35,787 nucleotides of DNA from Fibrobacterota bacterium (GCA_023249635.1 JAHFCH010000021.1:1-35787), one strand, 5' to 3'. Shown: positions 15,159-23,971, numbered from the stretch's first letter. The notes: generated by a model not told the origin, from the sequence alone. Numbers and translations: made by a program.

Positions 15159-16145
15159 ATGGGACTTCTCGATCCTATCCTCAACCAGCTCCGCTCGGTC
15201 ATCTCCTGGGACGATCCCGGCGAAGACGAACTGTTCCGCCGCTGGCCCGGCAACGGCGACGAAATCAAGAACGCCTCCAAGCTCATCGCCCAACCCGGCC
15301 AGGGCTGCATCTTCGTCCATGAAGGCAAGGTGCGCAGCGTGCTCGATCGCGAAGGCATGATCGATCTGGAAACCTCCAACATCCCGTTCTGGACCACTCT
15401 CTCAAAGGCGATGCAGGGTTTCGCGAGCGAGCATAAGACCGGCGTGTGGTTCTTCCGCAAGACGCGCATCCTCAACCAGAAATGGGGCACGCCGGCGCCC
15501 ATCAAGTACCAGGACCCGGAGTTTGGGTTCCCGGTGGCGCTAAAGGCCTACGGGAATTTCAGCTGTCAGATCTTGGAACCGGAAAAGTTCTTTCTGGGCG
15601 TTGTGGGCGCCCGTGAACGCTACGGGGTTTCCGATCTGCGCGAGGCCCTCGTATCCCTGATCGTGCCCACCCTGGGCGGGTATCTGGCCGAAAAGAAGCT
15701 GGCCTACCTGGAAGTGGACGCGCGCCGCGGGGAGATAGCCGCCGGGGCTTTGCAGCGGCTTGGAGCGGACTTCGCCAACCTGGGTTTCGCCATCACGGAT
15801 TTCCGCATCGAAGGCACTGATTTTGACGAAGGCACTAAGCAACGCATCGGCCAGATCGCGGATAAGTTGGCCGATTCCCACGCGGCAGAAAAGCTGGGCA
15901 TCTCGTATGGGGAGTTACAGCGGTTGCTGGCCATGCGTGATGCCGCCCGCAACGAAGGCGGGGCTGCCGGAGTATTGGTGGGCGCCAATACCGGCAATGC
16001 CTTGGCCTCCATTGCGGCTGCGGCTCCCGACGCTTCGGAGGGCACCTTGGCGCGATTGCGCAAGCTGAAGGGCCTGTTCGACGAGAGGCTGATCTCCGAG
16101 GCCGAATACACGGCCAAGAAGCAGGATATCCTTAAGGACTTATGA
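15159..16145 (+). CDS. SPFH-domain protein (YdjI/virion-core-like) with C-terminal SHOCT segment
   Basis: The ATG at 15159 has AAAGG 7 bases upstream; 328 residues. Residues 35-245 belong to the stomatin/prohibitin-like SPFH group related to Bacillus YdjI: GQGCIFVHEGKVRSVLDREG, a strand-rich core, and LGADFANLGFAITDFRIEG ending in a helical stalk. The C-terminal 35 residues (LRKLKGLFDERLISEAEYTAKKQDIL) are a SHOCT-type oligomerisation motif. There is no membrane segment, so it is likely a peripheral membrane scaffold; some relatives act in membrane stress. Relatives often end in a zinc ribbon, which here is encoded by the next gene, overlapping by four bases (ATGA at 16142-16145). Confidence 0.88.
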   Translation: MGLLDPILNQLRSVISWDDPGEDELFRRWPGNGDEIKNASKLIAQPGQGCIFVHEGKVRSVLDREGMIDLETSNIPFWTTLSKAMQGFASEHKTGVWFFRKTRILNQKWGTPAPIKYQDPEFGFPVALKAYGNFSCQILEPEKFFLGVVGARERYGVSDLREALVSLIVPTLGGYLAEKKLAYLEVDARRGEIAAGALQRLGADFANLGFAITDFRIEGTDFDEGTKQRIGQIADKLADSHAAEKLGISYGELQRLLAMRDAARNEGGAAGVLVGANTGNALASIAAAAPDASEGTLARLRKLKGLFDERLISEAEYTAKKQDILKDL

Positions 16146-16756
16146 TCCGATGTCTTAGTTGCTCCGCTCCACTGCCCGGCTATACGGGTATATGCGCCTA
16201 TTGCGGCGGCAACAACGATGTCGATCGTGCCGCCTTGGCCGGGGCCCGGGCTTCTCAGCGGGAAACGCGCTATGCATGCCCCGTTTGCGGCGTTGCCATG
16301 CAGGCCGTTGACGTCGGCGCCGGCCGGGAATCGGTTACCCTCGATCAATGTGGAACTTGCTTCGGGCATTTCTTTCCCTTCTTCGGATTGGAACCGTTGC
16401 TTGCCGACGCGGCCAAGTACGGGGCCTTGCTCGATGTAAAGCGCTTGGACGACCTGAGCCGCCATCCCGTCGAATACGCCGTCGCTTATCGCAAATGCCC
16501 CATCTGTACCAAGTTCATGAACCGGATCAATTTCGGCCAACGTAGTGGGGTCATTACCGATCAATGCCATAACCATGGCATCTGGCTGGATGCCGGGGAG
16601 CTAAAGCGCCTGGTGGAATGGAAGAACGCCGGCGGGGAGCTAGTGAATAAGGAATACCGGGAGCACGCGCAGCGCGAGGCGGAGAAGCGGCGCCAGCGGG
16701 AGCTGGAAAAGCTGGCCCGGCTCAAGAAAAGTGCCGGACCGGATGGCGGGTATTGA
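16142..16756 (+). CDS. Zinc-ribbon (TFIIB-type) protein coupled to the SPFH gene
   Basis: The protein has 204 residues and starts inside the stop codon of the SPFH gene, so translation is probably coupled. It has an N-terminal CxxC pair set (CLSC...CAYC, residues 4-21), a second ribbon CPVC...CGTC (46-73) and a third CPIC...CHNHG (119-143) with IWLDAGEL, the signature of the TFIIB-type zinc finger family. The C-terminus is a charged helix (REHAQREAEKRRQRELEKL). The zinc ribbons may bind the SPFH scaffold or other proteins. Because related SPFH proteins carry such a ribbon in the same chain, a shared complex is a reasonable inference. Confidence 0.88.
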   Translation: MIRCLSCSAPLPGYTGICAYCGGNNDVDRAALAGARASQRETRYACPVCGVAMQAVDVGAGRESVTLDQCGTCFGHFFPFFGLEPLLADAAKYGALLDVKRLDDLSRHPVEYAVAYRKCPICTKFMNRINFGQRSGVITDQCHNHGIWLDAGELKRLVEWKNAGGELVNKEYREHAQREAEKRRQRELEKLARLKKSAGPDGGY

Positions 16757-16813
16757 GCATCCGGCCCGGCGCACCGAAAGCCGTGCGAGCGGACTTCCGG
16801 CGTTGAGCGAAGC

Positions 16814-17911
16814 TTAGTCCTTGTCGGCTTTGGCCGCGACCGCGGCATTCTCCTTCTTCTTGAAATCCTTGGGCAAATCGAAATCCTCCGCCTTGGCCGA
16901 TTCCAGTTTGATGTCGGTGTATTCGAAGCTGCCGGAACTGATTTCGATCCAGCCTTGGGGAATGCCCTTTTCCGCGCGGGCGGTTTCCGATTTCTCCGCG
17001 TCCGCCTTCTCCTTTTTCTTCTTGAAGAACCCGAAGGCCGAGCCTAGGGCCTGGCCCGCCGCGTCGCCCGCGCTGGTGGGCACACGTACGTCCGATCCCT
17101 CGTCCTTTTTCGGGGCCTTGGCCGATTCGCCTTCCTTTTGAGGGGCGGGCGGGGGCATGGGTTTCATCAGGGTGAAGGTGAACTTAAGCGGCACGTCGCC
17201 GAGCTTCGCGAGTTTGTCGCCCATCCGGGTCATGGGCTTTTCGAAGTAACGGTACATCACCTCCAGCCCGTGGAAATGGTCCAGGTCCATCTTCATCTTG
17301 GCCGCGTAGGCTTTGTTGAAGGCCCCGAATTCCTTGGAAAGTTTGCTGTCCGAAGCCAGGTAGGCGTCGTACTTGAGCACCAGGGTATCCATACGGTTCT
17401 GGGTGCTGTCGAAAAAAGGCATGCGCATGGTGGCAATGGCTTGCTTGCCCTCGTATCCGGAAACGGAAAAAGTCTTACCGGTGGTTTCCACCATCAAGGT
17501 GGGTTCTCCCGAGGTCTTGTACGGCACGCTCCCCTTGTTGTCCGGTCCCTGGCCTTGCATGTTGGCCAACCCGCGGTCCAGCGCCTCCCGCTGTTCGGTG
17601 AAGGTCATCTCGGTGTATTCCTTCTCCTTGGGATTCAGGCTCCACACCAGTTCCTTGTCCAGGCGTGTGATGGTCCGGCCTTCCAGGCCTTTCTTGCCCG
17701 AGAGGAATTTCATCATGGCGCCCGTGAAGAAGGTGCGGCCGCGATCGTCCCGCTTATCCGCCGATTGCCGGGTTTCGTTCTCGCTTTTGAAGGCGGCCAG
17801 GCCCATAAGGCCCGAGGATTCGAAACGGCTATGGGTGATGACGTCGCCGTAGCTTATGGAGAGGGCTGCGGCGCAAGCGCCGAGCAGGCATAGCCAGGAG
17901 ATTCGAAGCAT
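16814..17911 (-). CDS. Secreted protein of unknown function (possibly DUF4412-like)
   Basis: The protein has 365 residues from the ATG at 17911, with AAAGGA upstream. A signal peptide covers residues 1-22 (LCLLGACAAALSISYG). Residues 25-250 have an alternating strand pattern (VVETTGK-like FSVSGYEGKQAIATMRM, ITRLDKELVWSLNPKEKEY) that resembles periplasmic beta-rich DUF4412 proteins; this match is by feel and uncertain. Residues 255-320 are a lysine-, proline- and glutamate-rich linker (FFKKKKEKADAEK) that is likely disordered. The C-terminus is again lysine-rich. The gene is alone on the minus strand, convergent with the zinc-ribbon gene and divergent from the small secreted protein at 18186. 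Confidence 0.75.
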   Translation of the reverse strand: MLRISWLCLLGACAAALSISYGDVITHSRFESSGLMGLAAFKSENETRQSADKRDDRGRTFFTGAMMKFLSGKKGLEGRTITRLDKELVWSLNPKEKEYTEMTFTEQREALDRGLANMQGQGPDNKGSVPYKTSGEPTLMVETTGKTFSVSGYEGKQAIATMRMPFFDSTQNRMDTLVLKYDAYLASDSKLSKEFGAFNKAYAAKMKMDLDHFHGLEVMYRYFEKPMTRMGDKLAKLGDVPLKFTFTLMKPMPPPAPQKEGESAKAPKKDEGSDVRVPTSAGDAAGQALGSAFGFFKKKKEKADAEKSETARAEKGIPQGWIEISSGSFEYTDIKLESAKAEDFDLPKDFKKKENAAVAAKADKD

Positions 17912-17989
17912 GGGAGGTCCTTTCTGGTAGGATCTGACATCTTAGGGATCCAACACGAAGTCGGGAAAAATGGCAAGACCCGGGGCAGG

Positions 17990-18013
17990 ATCCCAGGGTC
18001 GGGACCTTGGGAT
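17990..18013. repeat. Imperfect inverted repeat in a divergent intergenic region
   Basis: ATCCCAGG (17990-17997) and CCTTGGGAT (18005-18013) form an eight-pair stem with one bulged base. It lies between the divergent genes starting at 17911 and 18186 (274 bases apart). It could be an operator or an RNA hairpin. I saw no clear sigma-70 promoter in this stretch. Confidence 0.3.
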
Positions 18014-18185
18014 GTGATCGGGCTCACAGCCTCCCCGGAAAAGACCCGGCTGGGTAACGCTTTGACCCCCAATAACCGTCTAAGGCCGCTTCGCCGAACT
18101 GCTCCCAGTGATGGGGATCACCGACACCGGCGCGCGCCGAATCTACTTTGATACCATGTTGAAACGGGACATACCAGGAGCCGCC

Positions 18186-18566
18186 ATGAAGACCAAGACC
18201 TTTACTCTCGCCATCCTCGCCCTCGCCACTATCGTTCTCTCGGCCGCTCCCGTTTCCGCCGCCGAGGTCAGCCGCCATAGCATCTATACCGCTGATCGGG
18301 AAACCATCAAAGCCCCGGCGTCCAAGTTCCTGCTCGCCCAGGATACCCTGCGTTCCCCCGGCGGCGATGCCTATGCCGTGGCCGAGTTCTACGCCATCAA
18401 CGAACCCCTTCCCGAACCCAAGCCTGCGGCGGAAGTCTCGGATAAGAAGGCCTGGTACTGGGTGGGTGGCGCCGGAGCCGCCTTGGTCGCCGGCTTGACC
18501 GCCTGGCTGGTATTGCGCGACGATTCCGAATCGTCCCCGAGCCACGTCATCGCCGCGATTCCCTGA
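18186..18566 (+). CDS. Small exported protein with C-terminal membrane helix
   Basis: The ATG at 18186 follows AGGAG (18176-18180) by 5 bases; the frame is open further upstream but this start has the ribosome site and a clean signal peptide (MKTKTFTLAILALATIVLSA, cleaved near AAPVSAAEV). The mature part is about 65 residues without a known fold. A membrane helix WYWVGGAGAALVAGLTAWLVL at about residues 80-102 is followed by a short acidic tail, so it is tail-anchored. 126 residues in all. It converges with the DUF2341/LamG gene, 24 bases apart. I recognise no family. Confidence 0.75.
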   Translation: MKTKTFTLAILALATIVLSAAPVSAAEVSRHSIYTADRETIKAPASKFLLAQDTLRSPGGDAYAVAEFYAINEPLPEPKPAAEVSDKKAWYWVGGAGAALVAGLTAWLVLRDDSESSPSHVIAAIP

Positions 18567-18590
18567 TCGATTGGACTTTGGAAGACGCCC

Positions 18591-20765
18591 TTAGCGGCGC
18601 AAGCTGACGATGGTCGATCCCGGGCGCTGGGACTCGAACGCCATGCGGATCCACATCGGGGATCGGGGCTGGGACGAAATCCACACTTCATCCAATAATC
18701 CCTCGAATCCGTATTGCGATCCATCCGGGTACTTCGCCCCCAAGGTGACTTCGGCCTTAGGCCAGCCACCCTGGGTCCAATTGTGGCTCTCGCGTAGGAA
18801 CCCATCCACGTAGATATCGTACTTCGAGCCTGTATAGACCACGACCAGCCGGATGGCGTTGTCCATCCCGATATAGACGTTGCTCCGGCTTTCGCTCCCT
18901 TCCCGTTTCACATCGAGTACGCTGTTGCCCCCGCCCTCGATGAGGAATTCGAAGCGACTGTCCCCGGCCGTATACTTATCCGCTTTATTGAAGAATATCG
19001 CGGAGGTGGTGGCGTTCCCCACGCGTTTTATCCAGGTCTCGAAGGTCCATGTTTGTGGGCCGGGATCCATATTGGGATTCAGCATGATGGCGGCTTGGTA
19101 AGGCTGCCCCAGAATCTGCCCCACCACCGGTACCGACACCCCATCGGTGACGGGATGGAAATCCTGCGCGTAGTCCACGATGCCTTCCACGCGTTTGGGC
19201 ACATGCTTGCCGTCGCCCTCGCCGCCTTGGCCATGGTAGCGGCCGGAGGCATCTTTGTACTCGTTTTCGGATCCGTTCCCCTGCTCCGCCAGGTGGTACA
19301 CGGCCGTATACCCGTCGGACGATCCAAAGACGCTGCTCCCGGAAGATCCCGTGTGCGCGTCCGAATTGCCCCAGTACATGTTGTACTTGACCGAATCGTC
19401 GATCGCACGCAAGCTATCGGCATGGATCCAGATTTCCGCCCGGAACTTTTCCGGCTCCCAACGCGCGATTTCGTAAGGCAGAGGCGTACCGTCCAATTTG
19501 GTGAAACGCAAATCACGGCCTGTGGTACCGGCTTGGCTGAAATCGAAGTTGGATCTGGTCAAGCGCAAGAGCAGCGGGAAGCCGGTTTCGGACCATTGGC
19601 GGTCCATACCCATCGTCTTCAGGTTCACGAAGACCACGCCGTGGTATTTCCAATCCTTGAGCGGATCGATGATCAAGGGCGGCTCATCCCTCCAGGCCCT
19701 GATGGTGTACACGGTCTCCAGCTTGTTACGCAACACCCGGATGGTGAAATCGTTTTCGCCGACGGCCAAGGGATAGGCTCTGGAAGCCTTGAGGGCGGGA
19801 AGCGTATCCGAACCGATGACCGCATAAGTCTTCTTGGAGGAAACGCGGGCGGTGAAGGAGAGGGTGGATTCGGAATAGACCGCCGTGACGCTGTACTCGT
19901 AATGGGTCGAATCGAAAGCCGGGGTGAGCGCGCTGCGATCCACCGAGAGGAAGGAAAGATGCGGCATCGCGCTATCCCCGGGAACCGGCTTGCCGGTATC
20001 CGCAGGCGCCACCGCGCGCCAGACCTTGAGATTGTAGACGGTCTCGCGCTGCAGTAGGATGACGCGCACGGTGAAATCGTTTTCGCCAACATCGAGCTCG
20101 AAAGGCCGGGAGGGCAGGGCATACGGCAGACTGTCTCCGGCGACCTTGACCACGGCGCCCGTTTGCGAAGGCTTGGCCGTGAGGGTAATGGTGGATTCGG
20201 CATAGGCCACGTCGACACGGTAGTCATACCGGGACGAATCGAACCCGGGGTTCAGGGCGCTCGGGGATACCGATAAATCCGCGAGACGGGGAATGATCTC
20301 GATAACCGGCTTTAGCGTGTCCTTCGGCGGCACAATCACCGGCGGCTTGGTCGTATCCACCGGAATAACGGGGACGGGAAGATCCGCCACTACCTGGCCG
20401 CCCGTGTTCTTCGAGATAAGCATATTGAGGGTCAGATGCCCGGTTGAATCGAATCCGCGCACGCGCACCGACAGGTCCCGGTTCTCGCCGTCCGCGAGAT
20501 GGAAGGAAGGGACCGCGGATGGGTTCGGCAAGGCGCCGTTCCAGATCTTCCCCACGATCTGATTGGAATCCCCCGCGGCCAGAATCACGATCTCCACGCT
20601 ATCGTAACGCTTAAGGGAATCGTGCAGGCGGACGGTTACGTACTTCTCTTCGCGCGGTGCCTGGGTGTCGTCCAGACGGCATTGGGGCAGCAGGCAAAGG
20701 CATGCCATCAGGTGGGCCAGAGCGAGCCACCGATAACGCCGCAACCATGGGGTTTTCCCGGCCAC
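18591..20765 (-). CDS. Surface protein with two cadherin-like domains, DUF2341 and LamG-like lectin domain
   Basis: The protein has 724 residues from a GTG at 20765, with GGAGG 6 bases upstream. The N-terminus has a hydrophobic stretch and Cys29 in LLPQC, a possible though non-ideal lipobox. Residues 162-250 and 270-359 are two copies of a cadherin-like beta-sandwich (LSVSPSALNPGFDSS, LSVDRSALTPAFDST, each ending GENDFT-RV...ETVY). Residues 373-470 are DUF2341 (FPLLLRLTRSNFDF, YEIARWEPEKFRAEIW, YNMYWGNSDA). Residues 485-715 are a LamG/concanavalin-like domain (YTAVYHLAEQ, WTFETWIKR, FEGLLDEVWIS). This domain series is typical of Fibrobacter-type cell-surface proteins and suggests carbohydrate binding. 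It starts 72 bases after the LVIVD gene ends, on the same strand. Confidence 0.85.
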   Translation of the reverse strand: MAGKTPWLRRYRWLALAHLMACLCLLPQCRLDDTQAPREEKYVTVRLHDSLKRYDSVEIVILAAGDSNQIVGKIWNGALPNPSAVPSFHLADGENRDLSVRVRGFDSTGHLTLNMLISKNTGGQVVADLPVPVIPVDTTKPPVIVPPKDTLKPVIEIIPRLADLSVSPSALNPGFDSSRYDYRVDVAYAESTITLTAKPSQTGAVVKVAGDSLPYALPSRPFELDVGENDFTVRVILLQRETVYNLKVWRAVAPADTGKPVPGDSAMPHLSFLSVDRSALTPAFDSTHYEYSVTAVYSESTLSFTARVSSKKTYAVIGSDTLPALKASRAYPLAVGENDFTIRVLRNKLETVYTIRAWRDEPPLIIDPLKDWKYHGVVFVNLKTMGMDRQWSETGFPLLLRLTRSNFDFSQAGTTGRDLRFTKLDGTPLPYEIARWEPEKFRAEIWIHADSLRAIDDSVKYNMYWGNSDAHTGSSGSSVFGSSDGYTAVYHLAEQGNGSENEYKDASGRYHGQGGEGDGKHVPKRVEGIVDYAQDFHPVTDGVSVPVVGQILGQPYQAAIMLNPNMDPGPQTWTFETWIKRVGNATTSAIFFNKADKYTAGDSRFEFLIEGGGNSVLDVKREGSESRSNVYIGMDNAIRLVVVYTGSKYDIYVDGFLRESHNWTQGGWPKAEVTLGAKYPDGSQYGFEGLLDEVWISSQPRSPMWIRMAFESQRPGSTIVSLRR

Positions 20766-20837
20766 CCAAGCCTCCGCATCGCCCGCCCGGATTGGGCGAG
20801 TGGCCGCATCCGAACGGGAAGCGGGCCTGGGGGAATT

Positions 20838-22202
20838 TTAGGGGCCGGGGACCGGGGGGGACAAGGCTGGGGGGACCCGGAAAAGCGGGGTGGCCGGCCT
20901 GGAACCGGGGTCAGCCGCCAAGATCGCAAACGGATCGGTCGGGATCAGGCGTCCCGCGGCATCCATACGCAAGGCGGTGGGGTAGAAAGCCGGGTCCATG
21001 GTTGCGCGCGGAACGCGCACGGCCGTCCCGCAGGCGCGGTCGAAACCCAGGATTTTAACCCCGGTCCAGTTCGACGCGAAGGGAATTCCCAGCGTACAGA
21101 TGTATGAGAGGTAAATCTGATCCTGCCACAATCCCACTCCCCAGGTACCCAGGGCGTTACCCTCCCCGCCGTAGCCGCCGCAGGAATCCGGGTGCGCCGG
21201 ATCGGATACGTCCAGGATCCACAAATCGGATTTACCCGTGGACATGAATATCCGGCGGCAGGCCTTGTCCATCTGGATTTCGTTGGCGTGCACGGGGCTG
21301 GAGAACCAGTTGTTGTCCGGGCAATGGTAGGGGTTCCACCAGCCGGTGAGGGCGATGGCGGCGGTATCCGTCACGTCGAGTACCTCCATGCCGCAATAAT
21401 CCACGGCGGCATAGACCTTGTTCCCGTCCAGTACCAGGTTGTTGTAGGCCTTGGCATGGTTCAAGGGCTTGTACATGGCGGGATTCACGAAGCGCCCGAT
21501 TTCGCGGGGAGCGTCGGGCTTGCGGCAATCGACGATACGCAGCCCGCCCGCGTCGAAAGCGACGTAGGCGATGCCGTTGCGCACCTCCATCCCGCGCACG
21601 TTGTACAAATCCTTGTTGGGATTCGCGACGGGATATTCGCGATCGGGCATGAACAGGGAAAGGGATTTGATGTCGGCGGGATCGGAGATATCGAGCACGG
21701 CCAGGCCGCTTTGCATGGCGCCCAGATAGGCCACCTTGCCTTCGGCCTTGGCGATGCCCGCTCCCGACGCCGAACCGGGCACTATGTAAAAGTCCTTCAC
21801 CACCGGATGGGCCGGGTCGGTAACGTCCACGATGGCCATGCCTCCCGCCTGCGGGTTGGTGAAATGGTTGCCGATGGCAAGGAACAGCAGGTTACCCTGC
21901 TGCGAGAGGTTCATGACTTCGAGCTTGCCCAAATCCGAAACGGGCACCGTGGCCGCTAGGGACGGCGCCGCGGGATTGGCGATTCCGTAAATCTTGAGCC
22001 CGGCCTCCTTATTCGCCACATACAGGTAGGGCCGCGTGGAATCGTGCAGCATGGTCACGGTCATGGTGGCGCACATGGAGGGGATTTCGGACTTGGGGGC
22101 GATACCCAGATCGGGGCATGGCTTGGCGGTGACCGGGCCCGTGAGCAGCATCAGCGCGGCAAGCAAGGAGAGGGCAGGGAAAAAGTGTGATCTGGATCGC
22201 AT
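20838..22202 (-). CDS. Secreted LVIVD-repeat beta-propeller protein
   Basis: The ATG at 22202 has GGAGG 5 bases upstream; 454 residues. The signal peptide is at 1-26 (FFPALSLLAALMLLTGPVTA). The body has repeated LVIVD-type units: MAIVDVTDPAHPV, LAVLDISDPADI, LRIVDCRKPDAP, MEVLDVTDTAAI and LWILDVSDPAHPD, about 45-55 residues apart, which build a beta-propeller. Several cysteines in the second half (CGMEV, CPDN, CRRIF, CGGY) could form disulfides. The last 40 residues are rich in proline and glycine. Function of the family is unknown; surface location is inferred. The gene is divergent from the lipoprotein gene at 22314. Confidence 0.85.
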   Translation of the reverse strand: MRSRSHFFPALSLLAALMLLTGPVTAKPCPDLGIAPKSEIPSMCATMTVTMLHDSTRPYLYVANKEAGLKIYGIANPAAPSLAATVPVSDLGKLEVMNLSQQGNLLFLAIGNHFTNPQAGGMAIVDVTDPAHPVVKDFYIVPGSASGAGIAKAEGKVAYLGAMQSGLAVLDISDPADIKSLSLFMPDREYPVANPNKDLYNVRGMEVRNGIAYVAFDAGGLRIVDCRKPDAPREIGRFVNPAMYKPLNHAKAYNNLVLDGNKVYAAVDYCGMEVLDVTDTAAIALTGWWNPYHCPDNNWFSSPVHANEIQMDKACRRIFMSTGKSDLWILDVSDPAHPDSCGGYGGEGNALGTWGVGLWQDQIYLSYICTLGIPFASNWTGVKILGFDRACGTAVRVPRATMDPAFYPTALRMDAAGRLIPTDPFAILAADPGSRPATPLFRVPPALSPPVPGP

Positions 22203-22247
22203 GGGTTCCTCCAAGGCCGGTTTCATTGTACTGTAACGGCCCGACCG

Positions 22248-22261
22248 GTGACATCCGTCAC
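22248..22261. promoter_or_regulatory. Inverted repeat between divergent genes
   Basis: GTGAC-ATCC-GTCAC lies between the LVIVD gene (start 22202) and the lipoprotein gene (start 22314). It is 46 and 53 bases from the two starts, a good position for an operator acting on both. No matching regulator can be named. Confidence 0.3.
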
Positions 22262-22313
22262 GGAAATCATCCGCGGGGAATAATAGTTTTAGGGCATGAA
22301 ACGGAGGCTTACC

Positions 22314-22817
22314 ATGAAATACCTGCCCTTCGCGCTGGTGCTCGCCCTAGGCTTGATCGGCTGCAATTCCACCGAATCCGAGGCCTCGGCGTCTTCCACG
22401 AGTGGCGCCGTTTTCAATCCCGATCTGCCCAGCTCCGCCTTCCAATCGGAAACCGACGCCGCCAAGCGCCAAACCTTGATGACGGAAATGTGGACGGCCC
22501 TTTCCGCGCCCACCTGCTGGGACGCGTCCTTCGTCGGGCCCTCGACCCCTTCGGGCTACGCGGCCTCGGTCTCGCAATTCACTTTTTCCGGGAGCGGGGA
22601 TTACCGCTATGTGGGATTCGAGACCCACGTGGGAAGCCTTTCCCTTGTCGACCTGGGGCATTACCAGGGTAAGCCCGCGGCCCTTATCTCAAGCTGGTCG
22701 GGAGAAACCGAAGGCATCATCCTGGACAGCAAGGAGCATTTCGAGCACGTGCTGACGAATCCCTCGGGCGCCTTGTACGCCGTGAGTTTTTGGACCAGCC
22801 GCGGTCCCTGCCTGTAA
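22314..22817 (+). CDS. Small lipoprotein of unknown function
   Basis: I chose the ATG at 22314 because GGAGG stands 6 bases before it; an ATG at 22296 in the same frame has a weaker site. The 167-residue protein has a classic lipobox LIGC with Cys17. Residues 18-45 are a serine-rich linker. The mature domain (45-167) has two or more strands (FTFSGSGDYRYVGFETHVGS, AALISSWSGETEGIIL) and two cysteines (at CWDAS and the C-terminal GPCL) that could form a disulfide. I recognise no family. Confidence 0.75.
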   Translation: MKYLPFALVLALGLIGCNSTESEASASSTSGAVFNPDLPSSAFQSETDAAKRQTLMTEMWTALSAPTCWDASFVGPSTPSGYAASVSQFTFSGSGDYRYVGFETHVGSLSLVDLGHYQGKPAALISSWSGETEGIILDSKEHFEHVLTNPSGALYAVSFWTSRGPCL

Positions 22818-22833
22818 AGGCCGGGCTGGCGCC

Positions 22834-23067
22834 CTAGGCCATGCTCCGGGCGATGACGATGGCTTCGCCTTCCAAGGTCTTCTTCAGAACGCGCTCGGTT
22901 TCGGTGGTGTAGTCCGAGCTCGCGTTGCCGTTCCGCTGGATCTTCAACCGCTGCACGACCTTCTCGATCTGGTTCCAGTCTTCCCCCGAAAGGTTCTTTT
23001 CCAGTCCGTCGATCTGGGCCTTGACCCAACCGTCCACGTCCCCTTTGAAATCCTTGTAGGTCTGCAT
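22834..23067 (-). CDS. Small hypothetical protein, start uncertain
   Basis: The 77-residue frame from the ATG at 23067 reads MQTYKDFKGDVDGWVKAQ and ends EGEAIVIARSMA. It is mostly helical and charged, with no signal peptide or known domain. The ATG has no good ribosome site. An in-frame CTG at 23085 is preceded by AAGGAG 6 bases upstream and would add LITKEQ, which reads like natural protein. The frame stays open about 12 codons further up to a stop, without another ATG or GTG. Either a CTG start is used or the gene has lost its original 5' end. It lies about 65 bases after the phosphatase-like gene, at the tail of that cluster. Confidence 0.5.
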   Translation of the reverse strand: MQTYKDFKGDVDGWVKAQIDGLEKNLSGEDWNQIEKVVQRLKIQRNGNASSDYTTETERVLKKTLEGEAIVIARSMA

Positions 23068-23150
23068 CTGTTCTTTGGTGATCAGGTTCGGCTCCTTGTT
23101 GCGATGCTCCCAAGCTAGCTATTTGCGGGAACGATCCCCCGCGTACGGCC

Positions 23151-23483
23151 TCAATACAGCCCAGTGAGCTTCTTTTTGAGGTCTTCTATCAATCCCGATT
23201 CCATGTATTCGTAAATGTCGGGGATGCCCAGCACGATGACCCGCTTGCCATCCAATAGCTTTCCGAACATTTTCTTGAGTTTGTTTTTGTGCCTGGGTTC
23301 CATTACGTAAATGAGGTCCGCCCAGTGGATATGATCCGGTTCTACGACCACTACGGCATCGGTTTCGGTGCCCACCGAGTCGACTTCGATTTTATCGCTG
23401 TTGCGGAATACCTCTTCCGCAGTGCGGCTTCGGAACTTGTTCTGGGAACAGACGAACAGTACTTTTTTCTTTGCAGCAATCAT
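23151..23483 (-). CDS. Low-molecular-weight protein tyrosine phosphatase-like protein
   Basis: The protein has 110 residues from the ATG at 23483. It opens with KKVLFVCSQNKFRSRTAEE, the phosphatase loop C-X5-R with Cys12 and Arg18 followed by Ser. Further conserved parts are EVDSVGTETDA, WADLIYVMEPRHKNKL and VIVLGIPDIYEYM. This matches the small predicted tyrosine phosphatase group (COG4551) and is shorter than classical low-molecular-weight enzymes. It starts inside the stop codon of the membrane-protein gene upstream (ATGA at 23480-23483), so expression is probably coupled. A dephosphorylation role is known for the wider family; its substrate here is unknown. Confidence 0.88.
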   Translation of the reverse strand: MIAAKKKVLFVCSQNKFRSRTAEEVFRNSDKIEVDSVGTETDAVVVVEPDHIHWADLIYVMEPRHKNKLKKMFGKLLDGKRVIVLGIPDIYEYMESGLIEDLKKKLTGLY

Positions 23484-23971
23484 TTCCCGATAAAGCTCCA
23501 AGCGAAAAATTTCAGGTACGCAACGACTTTGTCGTTCTGGTTCGAAAAGACCCCATGCCAGGTGGCCCCCATTGCCTTGTAAAGGCCGAACAGGGCCAGC
23601 ACCTTGTACTTCCCGAGCCACGCCTGGATCTTGATGGACGCGCGGGCGATGAAAATGAAGCTCCCCAGTACCACAAGTACACCGAGAAAACTGGCGCCGG
23701 GATTCTTGCTTATGAATCCCAGGACGGTGCTGGTCGCATAGCTCTTGGCTTCCAGGTGGCCATCTTTGAAGGCCAGGACTTTGTATTTATCGTACCGGAT
23801 CCAAATCTTGTAGAGGGCCCCGAAAAGGATCATCTCGATGATCAGGAAGGTGGAAATCTTCTTCAGTATCCCGAATGCGTATGCGTAGATCGACTCCCCG
23901 TCCTGGATAGGCGTAAAGACCTCATCGCCCAAGGCAGTAGCCTGTTCGGAGAAATAATCAAAGGCGGACAT
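23480..23971 (-). CDS. Membrane protein of unknown function
   Basis: The protein has 163 residues from the ATG at 23971. Two membrane segments are likely: about 37-54 (ISTFLIIEMILFGALYKIW) and 91-108 (FLGVLVVLGSFIFIA). Aromatic and lysine residues are frequent in the loops (YDKYKVLAFKDG). A related pattern recurs near 123 (GKYKVLALFGLY). I recognise no family. It is 38 bases downstream of the PH-like membrane gene and overlaps the phosphatase-like gene by four bases. Base composition is lower in GC than the window average. Confidence 0.75.
   Translation of the reverse strand: MSAFDYFSEQATALGDEVFTPIQDGESIYAYAFGILKKISTFLIIEMILFGALYKIWIRYDKYKVLAFKDGHLEAKSYATSTVLGFISKNPGASFLGVLVVLGSFIFIARASIKIQAWLGKYKVLALFGLYKAMGATWHGVFSNQNDKVVAYLKFFAWSFIGK

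Noticed and set aside
17912-18185. Possible riboswitch near the small exported protein gene
   Set aside because: The GC-rich stems do not match the conserved core of any riboswitch class I know.
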